64,000 nucleotides of DNA from Stemphylium vesicarium (lineage: Eukaryota; Ascomycota; Dothideomycetes; Pleosporales; Pleosporaceae), in NCBI GenBank assembly GCA_004380135.1, contig QXCR01000019.1:186001-250000 (forward strand). Direction: 5' to 3'. Under the pieces are notes generated by a model. The model saw nothing but the letters and a program-made list of their open reading frames with translations, was not told the DNA's origin and ran no database searches. The number at the start of each line of letters is the position of its first letter. The first letter of the stretch is position 1. Below are positions 21,917-32,261 of this stretch, in pieces. The position numbers were made by a program, and so were the translations under genes.

Positions 21917-24900
21917 TCAACGACAGTAGGCGTCAACATCAGCATCAGCGAGCGTATGACTTCCACCCGCACACCTATACCCACTGGATTGTTTGATCCA
22001 TGTGAAACCGGCAGGACAAGGTCCCAACATCCTCAATTTCTTCTGCCTCTCCATCTCCTTCTGTCGCTCCCTCTCAATCGCAGCAAGCTCTTCGTCGCGA
22101 CGCCTTCTCTCTAACACAGCGGCGATACGCGCTTGCTCTCTGATACGTCGTTCCTCTTCGTCAGCAGCCGCCTGCTCGGCCCGAATGAACTCCTTGATGT
22201 GCTCCTCTTCTTCTCGCTTTTCATCTTGCAAGCGACGAAACTCCTGCTCTTTAGCCACCATGGCGTGCTTGTCGCGCTCGAGCTGCTCCCAATCTTCATC
22301 CGAAACCCCTGGGTCGCGCTTGGCTTTGAAGATGGATTCAAGAGGATCTTCGGGCTCGGCGACACGTTCTGTCTTCTTCTCTATTGGCTTGGGTGACTCT
22401 TCATGCTTATCAGTCTTGATTGCTGCTGATGGCGGTGCTGGTGGAGGTGGGGAGCCAGCTTTTGTTGCAATATTCGGTGCTAATGTAGCTGGTGGTGCAG
22501 AGTCCTGTGCCTGTGGTTGATGTGTTGTTCGTAGAGGGAGATGATTCCCGAAGCGACTTGTCCCCACAGCAGCGTCGCGTTGAGAGCGCTCTTTCAGCAT
22601 TGCTTCCATCTTATCAATTACTATGTCTTCTGTCAACATGAGGCCGGTATTGGGAGAGATAGCTGTGGAAATGAGTGCCTGGAACATGTTCTTGGCGAGG
22701 GACTTGACGTCGCGAGCATTGCCCCATGTCTCCAGTGCCGACAGTCTCCCGAGAAGTTCCAGGCACCGTTGTTTTAGCTGCTCTGATGGCGGATCGATGA
22801 CGGAGATGTCGAGTGATGCCTGCTTCTTTTTCTTTCCGAGAACCTTGGATAGAAGCTCTAAGCATGTCTCAGGTTCCAGATGCTTGAAGACGACTGTTTC
22901 TGGGAACCGACTAGTAAGGCCAGGGTTCATGCTCATCAGCCGATCGATTTCCTTGTCATAACCAGCCAGAATAACGACAAGCTTCTGAGCGAACTTGGGT
23001 TTGGTCAGGCAGTCGACCAGCTCGTCCATGGCTTCAGTCGCAAAACCACCTTCAGCAAGTCGGTAAGCTTCGTCGACGAACAGTACTTTTCCCATGGCCT
23101 TCTCCATGAGCTTTTGCACCTTTGGTCCGGTCTGACCGACATACTGTCCAATCAGATCGGTAGCCGAGCATTCCTCCACCTTCGCCTGACTGAGGAAGCC
23201 CATGTCGTAGAAAATCTTGCCCATCTTTGCTGCTGTCGTGGTCTTTCCGGTTCCCGGTGGGCCTTTGAAAAGGAAGTTGAAGGGTAGCTGTTCGCGAGGG
23301 TCCATTCCAAGGGCTTTCATGTTGGCAGCAGTGGTTTGGTAGCCGTGAAATTGCTTGATCAGGTTCTCACATCCGACAATATCTTGGAAGATCGCCTGCA
23401 GGTTGGTCGCGGCGCGTTCGCCTCGGTCGAACTCCGGATCAAAGTCAATGGCCTCGAAAATGCCAAATTGCTTTACTTGGCGCGCTGAGACGTGCTTTTG
23501 GTGCAATGCCTTAGCACAGTCCAAAATGATATCAACCTCTCCAGCGTTGCCAAAATTCGGGCGATTACGGGCACGTGCTATAACGTCCATCGCGACCTGT
23601 AAAGCGGCTCGTCAGTACCATATTAGAGCAGTTGCATTGATGCATACCTTCTTAGCCTGATCTGTCGCATCAAAGCCGATGTCCTTGAGTTTGAGGTCAA
23701 AGATCCGCCGTATCTCAGCATCGTTGAAGTCTTCAAAGACGAAAGCAGACTCAAGCGGGAAACGCCTCGCGAGACCAGGATTGACGTCTCGGAACATCTC
23801 TTCCATCTGGTCTTTGTATCCCAACAGGAGTACGCACCGATCTTCCCCAGCGGTGCTTTGGACCTCAGCGACAATGGTATCAATGACTGCAGCTTTGAAG
23901 GGGTCCCCTGTCGCTCCACTGGCGAGCATGTAGGCCTCGTCTATGATGAGCACTTTGCCGATGGTCGATGCCAGAATGGCTTTCGTGTTGGCTTCTGAAC
24001 CACCCAACACGTTGCCGACGAAGTCTGCTGGGTTCTTGACAACTACTTCACCATTTGAAAGAAGCCCTATGTCGGCTAGGATACGGCTATAGATCTTGGC
24101 CACGCTTGTCTTCCCTGCATTTCACAAAGTCAGTGTCCGCTCAATCGTCGTGCGCGTTGGAATGGCATTACCTGTCCCTGGAGAGCCGACGAAGCAACAG
24201 TTCAGCGAGTACTGGATGATGGGCTTCTCCTGCTGCTCCAACTGGTAGTTGGTCTGTATTCCATCAAGGAGAACTTGGACTGATTCTTTGACTGAGGCCA
24301 AGCCGATGAGCTTCTGGAGCCTTTTCCATGAAGCATTGTTCTTCAGCACTGATGAAGGCTCTGGGCCTATCAAATCTTCTTTGGTCAACAAATTGTCATC
24401 CGGCATCGCGCCAGATCTTCGCTCCTTTCGTATACGCTTCGCTTGGCGCTCCGTGATTTGCGCAATCTTATTTTGCACTTCACGTGCATTGCCAAAGCCA
24501 TCGCGACCTCGGCCCCGACCGATCCGTCGCGCTACTATGCGAACGTAGAGACCGTTCTTACCGTTCTCAATCTTCATGTTCCCGCGGTACTTCTTGTCGA
24601 TATACAAACAGAAAATCTGTTGCAGCTCGCGGTCTTCGTAGTCCTGAAACTCCATCCGAATAGGTATGCGGCTCGGGATCCCGGGGTTATGGGAGAAGAA
24701 GCCTTCCATTTGCTTGTGGTAGCCTGCAAGCACGAACACGACTTTGCCAGTCAGGTTCTCGATCTCTGCGAGCAGATAATCCAGCACTGCTTTGCCGCCA
24801 GGGCTGTTCCCAGATACCAGCTGATAAGCCTCATCGATGAAAAAGACACCGCCGCCTTCTTCTAGTATCTTCTCGATGTGAGCCTTGCAGGCGGATACGC

Positions 24901-27900
24901 CTTCGTTCGCGAGGGCTGATCCGGAACTTTCGATGAAGTGATCTCCAGGAAGGGCTCCAACGTTGACCAGGAATTTCGCGTAACAACGAGCCACGGTTGT
25001 TTTGCCTTTGAGAAGTTAGAAAAGAGCAACATGTACATGTAAGGACCATACCAGTTCCTGGATTTCCTAGCAGCGCTGCACCGAATCGCTCATCTGTTAA
25101 TGATACATTCTGGCGAACCATGGTATCGACTTTAGCTTTGATCGCAAGAAACTGCTGTTTGACAGATTCGAGTCCTAGTTCAGGTAAGCATATACCTACT
25201 GTCATCACAATCAAACGTACCTATCATAGGTACTAGAGAATCTAGCGCTTCGTTTTCAGCACCTTCATACTTCTTTTGCCACTCCCACTCATCTTTCGCC
25301 TTGCTATCCTCCCAATCAGGCTCGCTCTCACTCTGGTCGGGAGCAAGAGGTTCGGCATTGGCTGTGGCCCTGCGGGACTGGGATTTGACCGTTTTGGGAG
25401 CCGCGGTATCTTGCTGTGGCGTTGCAGTACTCTCTGGTATCTTTGCTGAGCTCGTGGGTGGGGAAGATGACGAAGGTGGCTGCTTTGCAGGACGTCTGGC
25501 CTTCTCTTGCAGGTTGCGAAGGTCTTGTCTCTTCTGATCAAGCGACTGCTGGCGATCGATTTCTTCGGCTTGGTCCCTCAGAACACGCTTCTTGTGTTCG
25601 ATCTCGGCCTCGATCTCTGCCAGTTGTGCCGCATACGCGCGCTGTTTTGCCTGGCGCTCCTCATCGAGTCTGTGGTCTCGTTGGCGCTTCTTTTCTCGTG
25701 CCCGAATCTCCGCTTCGCATTTCAGACAATGGGTCGTAGCCTTGTCATGGCATTTCCTTGTTGTGGTGTGCTTATTGGGGCATGTAGATGAGATTATGAC
25801 CTGGCATTCCATCTTCGAATGATCCTGCAATTGATGGCATCTTTGTGGACAAGCGTGAACACCACATCTCAGTATTTTCCCACTGGTCTGGTCAGTATTG
25901 AGTCAATGTCTTGTTGGGGCTGGCTTACCATGGCTCCGAACAGCCTCCGTCTGGACATACCAAGTCGAATTGCTCTTTCTCCGACAAGAGCGCCGTCTTT
26001 TCCGGATGTTGTTCGCACTTGATAGGAAAACCGTCATAGACATGGCCATCTCGTTTCAAGTTATCCATAAGCAGGATCCATATTTGTTTGCCTTTCCGAC
26101 TATTCATGAAGGTGTTTGCGTTGCCGATCATGATGAGAGCATTGCGTGCTCGTGACAGTAAGACGTTGACGCGCTGGGGAGATGACATGAAACCAATGTC
26201 GCCGTCTTCATTGCTTCGCGTGAGGCAAGCAATGACTATGTCACTCTCTTCACCTTGGTAGTTATCTAGAGCGATGTCAATATCCTGAAATACAATGGCT
26301 GTTGGACTCGTGGTCTGGTCTAATGAGAGCGTGTCGAAATGGTATACATATCCAATATGCTTTGTTGAAAAAGAGATGCGAATAGTTGCTTACCGATTGT
26401 CGATATGCGAAGCCTACGCTTGGAGATGCTGGCCCCCGCAGGCGTCATCAGTCCTGCTTGTATCAACTCATGGGAGTCTAGGTCGTTCAATATGGGATCG
26501 TTGTCTTTGGATAGTGTGTTCATTAGTAAGTACAGCTGGCCAAGGTAAGGCGTCAATACAACGATGTCGTCTGTACCATATCCCTGCTGACCAAGGTATC
26601 GCACGCATTTGAGAACCATTTCGGCTTCGTATAAGTTCTCTTTGCTGGCTTTGGCACCATCGTCGCGCCGGTCAGCGATCCGCACTGCGTTGAGCTCCGG
26701 GTATGAGTGGGATACAAATATGACGTTGTCTCGGAAGCCGCGCAGTGCTGGCCGGCCTTGGGTCTTTTCTGCATCTTCCAACTCCGGGTAAGTAAGGGAT
26801 CTGACCAGAGAAGAAATCTCAGGACGCATGCGGTGCTGTTTGAGAAGTGTAGTATGTGGAACGCCACTAAGTACAAGCCGCTCGAAGAGAGACACGTTGA
26901 GGTTGTAACCATCACCTTTCTCTTCGGTCAAACCGTAGTTGTTGACCTTCGGTCGTAGCTGTTTGTGATCACCGATCAGAATCAGTTGCTTCGATGATGG
27001 AGTTAGAGCTGTCAGCACATGGCTCTCGAGAATTTCTCCAGCTTCTTCTACCAAGACAATCCCAGGCGCAGCCTTCCGTATCTCGTCTGTATACATCGCA
27101 GCCGCCGTTGTAGTACACCCTATGACCCGCTTTTGACCGAGCAGATGGGAGTGCTTTTCGCGGAACAGGTTGTCGATGCGAGCGCGGCATGTATTGTACC
27201 TGTCGACCAGAGTGGTAATGTCGGCGATATACTCATCCAAGATTGCTTTATGCCACCGCAGTTGCAAGTCTCTTCGAGTTGGTAGAGGTACTTGCCAAAT
27301 ATGAGGGTAGTCCCGTGTTGCATGACCAACATATACACCTGCGTTTTCACCCCTCAGCCACCTCTTGACCAAGTAGTGTTCGTCAATGCGCCTATTATTC
27401 CTGCCTATGACCGCCATACCGTCATCACTTTTGGGGACGACGAATGCATCGTAGTATTCTGAATCATCCGAAAGCTCCAGGTAGTCGAGGAGTGCCCGAT
27501 TATTGAGTTGTGCAGAAGCGAATTTCGCGACTTTGGCGAGAAGTGAGTCGTGATAGGATTCCGCCTGTGACTTCTGATTTTCAATCATCATCCGAGTTGT
27601 AGAACTCATTCTGTAGTCGTTGTGTTGTTTCTTGATGCTCAGTGCTTCAGTAGCGGCGTTGGATTTGGAACCAAGTCGCACAATTGAGCTAGCTGGGACT
27701 CCGGCCTTTTGGATGTCCTCGAGAAATTGGTCAAGAGCATGGTTGGTGTAAGTCAAGATGAGCATGGTCTCTCGAGTATTATCATGCAGGATCTTTGCAA
27801 TGACTATGTATCATGTTAATCTAGGGTACACGCAGTGGATGAGACTGATACTTACGCGCCCCTATGAAACTTTTGCCAGTGCTGCTATCAGTTAGAACGA

Positions 27901-29416
27901 TGATAATTGTTCATTTAAAGAATGATGGAGAAATACGGAAATAATGAGCTTACCCAGGAGGGCCTTGTATCAGACTCACTCTCTTCATCAACCCGGTCAA
28001 CAGTGAATCTGCTTGAGCCCGATCCAGGTTGATAGGGTGCGTGCTCCCAACAATGTTTTGCAGGTCTTGTTCCCAATTGCTGCGGATAGCATTGGTGATT
28101 TCTGTTGGCTGAATACCAGAGAGGGCTTCAGCGGAATGTGGCGTGAGATCGAGGAGTTGGTCTTCCAGTGGCAGCTCGGTCAGGGATTGAAGGCATTTTA
28201 GGATAGGCTCGTATGCAAACACGGCAGTGTCTACTTGCACAAAGCTGAGGTCTTGAACCGTCTTACACGCCATGAGTGCCTTGCCAAACGATCCAGCGTC
28301 GGCCACTCGGAGTACGATAATAGAAGCTAATTGAGCAAGAAGGTCCACGTCGCGGTCTACGGTCGCAAAAGCAATGATTTGGTTATTGCTAACAAGACAT
28401 CCAAGAGACTGGTGTTTCAGCACATTCTTGTTCTGATCGAGGTATTCCTTGCGATTGGCGACGCCCTTAATGCTGCGCAATTGGGGAACATCATCTCGGC
28501 AGTGAAGCTTCAATGAGCAAGGCTTGCGTTTCGCTTCCGGTCCGCAGTCTATACCAGCATATCCCAAATTTGTAAGAACTACTCTGCGTCGCCCTTTCTT
28601 CTGGCCGGTAGCGATCTGAAAGTCGTTTCGCAATTCACCCAGGAGATCCTCGCGCAGCAGGCGAAATTGGTTGTCGAGATGAATCAGGCTGCGATTTTCT
28701 GGATCAACCGAAGCGACAGCATCGGCGCGTCTGTAGAACGGTGGCTCCTTGGAAGCAAACTCATCTGGTGTTGGCAAGAGCTTGATCTTGCGATAATCTG
28801 CTGCGTCGTTGTCGTGCCTTCCGCCGGGACCGTCTGCAAGATCATTGGATGTGCTTTTCAAGACATGCTTGATCTTGTGGCCTATATTGCAAATTTCCAG
28901 CGAGTCTGCATCGATGAGCGACTCATTGGCTGTAACGTGTTCGGCAACGCCTCGTACGTCTGGGATGTCCTCGGAGCGACTGTACAGCAGCTCGAGAAGT
29001 AGCCATGCGAAGGCGTGGGTGCCATTCGGCGAGAGAAGGCGTGCATCATGCGCCTTCACGAGCGTGTCCCAGAATGTCGGCGGCTGCACAATCTGTTCGA
29101 GAACTCGCTGTTGGAATTCACCGCCGTAGAGTTGCTTGACGGGTGGCTGGGAGAGATAGAGGATGACGGTAGATGCCGGCCCGTTGAGGAAAGCGCCGTC
29201 CCCGGAGAGCCGGAAACTTTTAGCGACAGCCCCTAACCCGGCGGGAGCTGCGACCAAGAACTCCACACACTTTGAGGCATCCTCCTGAGAACACAATGCC
29301 TCCAGAAATCGATTCCCATCAGCAGTAGTCTTGATATCGCGACGTCCGTGGATGACACCCTGAAAGAGCTTCGTCAACCCCGCAGCCCGCTTCGCTGCAG
29401 CTTCCTGGTCCGCCAT
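21917..29416 (-). CDS. Giant SF1 helicase (NFX1/UPF1-type) fused to three CbxX/SpoVK-type AAA+ ATPases
   Basis: Nine exons, complement(21917..23596, 23648..24114, 24172..25005, 25052..25174, 25221..25882, 25929..26265, 26394..27803, 27856..27881, 27954..29416), give 2,333 residues; every junction has GT..AG ends and keeps frame. The SF1 helicase (about 485-1020) has Walker A GPPGTGKS (K491), Walker B-like VEEAGE (about 748), GDHKQLRP, and motifs STIDNYQGEE and VNVLLSRARN. An NFX1-like Cys/His region follows (about 1074-1140; CGKILRCGVHACPQRC), then a charged coiled coil and linker. The three AAA+ domains have K1342, K1620 and K1892, Walker B FIDEAY, IIDEAY and FVDEAY, and arginine fingers in NPGIPSR, NPGLARR and NPGLTSR. 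All four ATPase sites look intact. The tail is Pro-rich, then Arg/Glu coiled coil, then Cys-containing. ZNFX1 and S. pombe Hrr1 share the helicase type and act in small-RNA or antiviral pathways; that role here is inference. Divergent from the nuclease-like gene at 29792. Confidence 0.9.
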
Positions 29417-29791
29417 GTTTGTGGTGTGTGGTATTGTATAATGAGATGATTTATCACAGGCAATCTAGAATGTGTGTATTCCCTAAACTTCTCCAATGGA
29501 GAACGTTGGTTCTTTTGAAGTACTAAGATCAGGGTGGGGGAAAGGGTTACACAAGGTCCAGCGCATACGAGACGCTTCTTTGATAGCAGGCTGTGCAAAC
29601 GATTGGAAGACAGTCGCCGGTCAACATGCAGCAAAGCGTATGTTTATGTCTGCCTGCATCCTCCGGTGAGCCTTGTATGGTCCTGGACGAATTGGAGCCT
29701 ATGAGACGTGTGTTGTGCCACCTGCGTGTTGAGCAAACCACGCCACAAAGGTTCAGCCTCGTCTAGGCAGCATCAACTACTTGAGTTCATC
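29417..29791. promoter_or_regulatory. Shared divergent promoter of the helicase-AAA gene and the nuclease-like gene
   Basis: The two start codons are only 375 bp apart, so the genes probably share regulatory sequence. No TATA box or specific operator was identified. Confidence 0.55.
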
Positions 29792-31385
29792 ATGTCGCGC
29801 AGTTTACGGCAAAACTGCTCAGCCTCGAATCCAACTTCAAGCACCATCTCAGAGACCACCGCAATGTCCTCAATGGCTTCATTTTCAGGCAGCAGTAGGG
29901 GCGGCTTTGCTCCTCGGCGAGGTCGGGGTCGCGGTGGCAGGGTTCCTCATTTCAGCAAGCCGAAAGAACAGGTAAAGCCGGACATTCACAAGAATCCGCT
30001 TGGAAAACTTGTGAAGATCTTTCACGTATCAGACCTGGAAGCTGGGCCAGGACGTGCACCGCCAGATACAGAGATATCCGACTGTCAGTATGTGGCGTCT
30101 TACAGTTGGCTCAACAGCCAAACTCCTACCATCATTGTGCCGGGTGAGCTCTTCTTCACATACAAGCACCCCTCTAAGCTAAAATATCTTAGGAAAACCT
30201 CCGCAGTGGACCCCCCTGCAAACTCCACGACGCTTGGATGAAGACAGCGGTCGGTACTTCCGCGATCCGAATGCTGCCAAGTTCCCTGAATACCCCATGG
30301 CATCTGTAGTACGTGCCATTCTTAAAGCACAACCAGAATATCCTACCGAGGATATCGATCTGTTCGCTTGCGGTAGCACCCTCGGCAACCTCCTGCGTTT
30401 CGCTCGTGGTGTTGATAAAGCCTTTCGCTTCACCGTCGAAGTCGTTCAAGACACCGTCTTTTTCGTTCGCAAAGAGAACGACCCCAGAGAGATCATCGAG
30501 GGTATTCATGGCTTCGGACATACCTTCCCCGAAAACTATACCACCTGGGAGCAAGACGTGAAAGGCTCTGACACTCATCAACGCATCATGCGATACGCGT
30601 TCGGGGGTCTAGAATGTCTCGTACGCTTCGAGAGTGATGGATACATCAAAGAGTCCTCGAAGAAAAGCAATACGTGTAGCAAGTCTACGTCAGATGAAGA
30701 TGATCTTCTTCAAGCACTTCAGGATGTGGCCCTTAGCACATCGTCTATCATCAAAAACAGCACATCCAACGATCTCATCGTCAAGCGGGGTGGCTCAGAA
30801 GTCCCACAGAATTCCATCTTCGACTTGAAAACACGTTCTGGCAGGTACAAAAAGGACATTGACATGAGCGACATATACCCTCAACTGTGGCTCAAACAGA
30901 TACCTAACTTCATCGTCGCCTATCATGATGGGGCTGGTCTGTTCCAAGACATCCGAGTGCAAAATGTCAAGGACGGTGTCCAAGGCTGGAAGAAGGATAA
31001 TGTAGACGGGATCCGTCGTTTTGCTGAACTTCTGAATAAGATCTTGGAAATTGCGAAGAACAGCGAGGAATCGGTGTTAGATGTGTATTGTCCAGGAGCG
31101 GACCGCCTGGAGATCCGAGAACCATTCGGACCTGCTCCAAACGCGTTGCCGACAGAGCTAAGAAGTTGTTGGAGGGGGAAGGCAGCGCAGGCACTCCCGG
31201 CCCATGACAAATTTTTGGCGCCTACGGATGATGTGGAATACCAGTCGTGTGACAGCGATGATGATTTCGAGTACAGTGGCGACCACGAGCCGGAATACAC
31301 ATTCGGCGTCGACTCAGACGATGAGCCCGACTACACTGCCTGTTCAGCTCACGATTGTGGATACTGCGGAAAGTGCTCTTACTGA
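29792..31385 (+). CDS. RGG-rich protein with a PD-(D/E)XK / DXO-Rai1-like pattern
   Basis: Two exons, join(29792..30143, 30193..31385), give 514 residues. The 49 nt intron (GTGAGC..CTTAG) joins IIVPG to KPPQWTPLQ. The N-terminus has a Gly/Arg tract at about 36-51 (RGGFAPRRGRGRGGR), typical of RNA-binding RGG segments. The conserved core (about 138-375) contains FACGSTLGNLLRF, GFGHTFPENYTTWE, VRFESDGY (E264, D266) and FDLKTRSGRYK (D328, K330). An acidic pair followed by D/E-x-K with KT is the layout of PD-(D/E)XK nucleases and resembles DXO/Rai1; this assignment is inference. The C-terminus is acidic and ends with a Cys/His cluster (CSAHDCGYCGKC). Homologues in other fungi often carry the label geranylgeranyl pyrophosphate synthetase; no DDxxD prenyltransferase motif is seen, so I reject it. 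A downstream Met near 29864 is an alternative start. Confidence 0.8.
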
Positions 31386-31796
31386 GACCCGCCATCACGT
31401 TGTACCATCTTCTCTGGGCGCAATATGCATGAGGCACAAGTTACTGGATAGCCCATGACTGATGACGTAGACGTTGGACCACGCGTACAGTCGCATTACG
31501 TGCGACGTTGCAATCATATTATGCAGGGAAGAAACATGGGCCAATCAGTATCAGAATACGCGATTTTCCCATTTGCTTAATACGATAGTACAACCATGGT
31601 AGATGGGGAGTCTTCGGCTCCTCGCAAGGCGATGAAACCCTCATGCCATATATAATTCATATCACATTTTCTTACTTCATCTCGTTGTGTATCTTTGCTC
31701 GCTCGGTGAACGAGAGATATCTACATCCGATGAACAGCACTGCAATTACTTTACTTGAACAAACCAAAAGTGAGAAAGCATTCTGCTCATAAATGC
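31386..31796. other. Intergenic spacer, no gene seen
   Basis: 3' UTR of the nuclease-like gene and the space before a small plus-strand frame. Nothing else was noticed. Confidence 0.5.
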
Positions 31797-32261
31797 ATGC
31801 TTCACACTGTATCTCACCCTACAACAGCTGCAGTCATTCATCTCGAAGCCATGATCAGTTCATACCCCACCAGCTTCAGATGCGCAGCGACCGCGACCGA
31901 CGGTGCCGCCAGACCTGCAAACCAAGCACATTTGATCCCCCATGACCCTCCATTGTACCACAAATTGCCAATGTATAAAGAACAACGCCAGGAACGTCAC
32001 AAAGAACGCCGCAAAGAACAGAGAGAACGAGTGGAAGAGGCTAAGAAGCGCTGGCGCAACCGGCTACCAAGGGCGGAAGATCAGGCGAAAGACACCTCCG
32101 AACAAGAGACGAGACATTTACTAGAGCCTTTGGGGGACGAGATTGAGGGCTTGGCCGAAAAGTTGCCGCTGGACGCCCAGCCTGTGGAAGGCAATGCTAA
32201 TGATGTCAAGAGAGAGGAAAAGCAAGACAATTCTGGTGTGATGGATGTGAAGGCGATGTGA
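31797..32261 (+). CDS. Small charged hypothetical protein
   Basis: An uninterrupted frame of 154 codons from the ATG at 31797; a better start context (GAAGCCATGA) occurs at 31851, giving 136 residues. The middle is an Arg/Lys/Glu/Gln-rich helix (about residues 60-90, EQRQERHKERRKEQRERVEE), followed by acidic, coil-prone sequence to the end. No family was recognised. It lies downstream of the nuclease-like gene on the same strand, about 0.4 kb away. It could be a real small gene or a chance purine-rich frame. Confidence 0.35.
   Translation: MLHTVSHPTTAAVIHLEAMISSYPTSFRCAATATDGAARPANQAHLIPHDPPLYHKLPMYKEQRQERHKERRKEQRERVEEAKKRWRNRLPRAEDQAKDTSEQETRHLLEPLGDEIEGLAEKLPLDAQPVEGNANDVKREEKQDNSGVMDVKAM

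Noticed and set aside
26268..26285. Acceptor TTTCAG at about 26285 in the helicase gene, giving an extra segment before DNYQGEE
   Set aside because: Using CTCTAG at 26266 gives the canonical SF1 motif STIDNYQGEESDIV without an insertion.
21917..29416. Treating the helicase and each AAA domain as separate genes
   Set aside because: Consensus introns with matching phases join all blocks, and three of them fall inside P-loop motifs, so no block is complete alone.
29792..31385. Naming the product geranylgeranyl pyrophosphate synthetase
   Set aside because: No aspartate-rich prenyltransferase motif is present; the label seems to be an annotation error carried between genomes.
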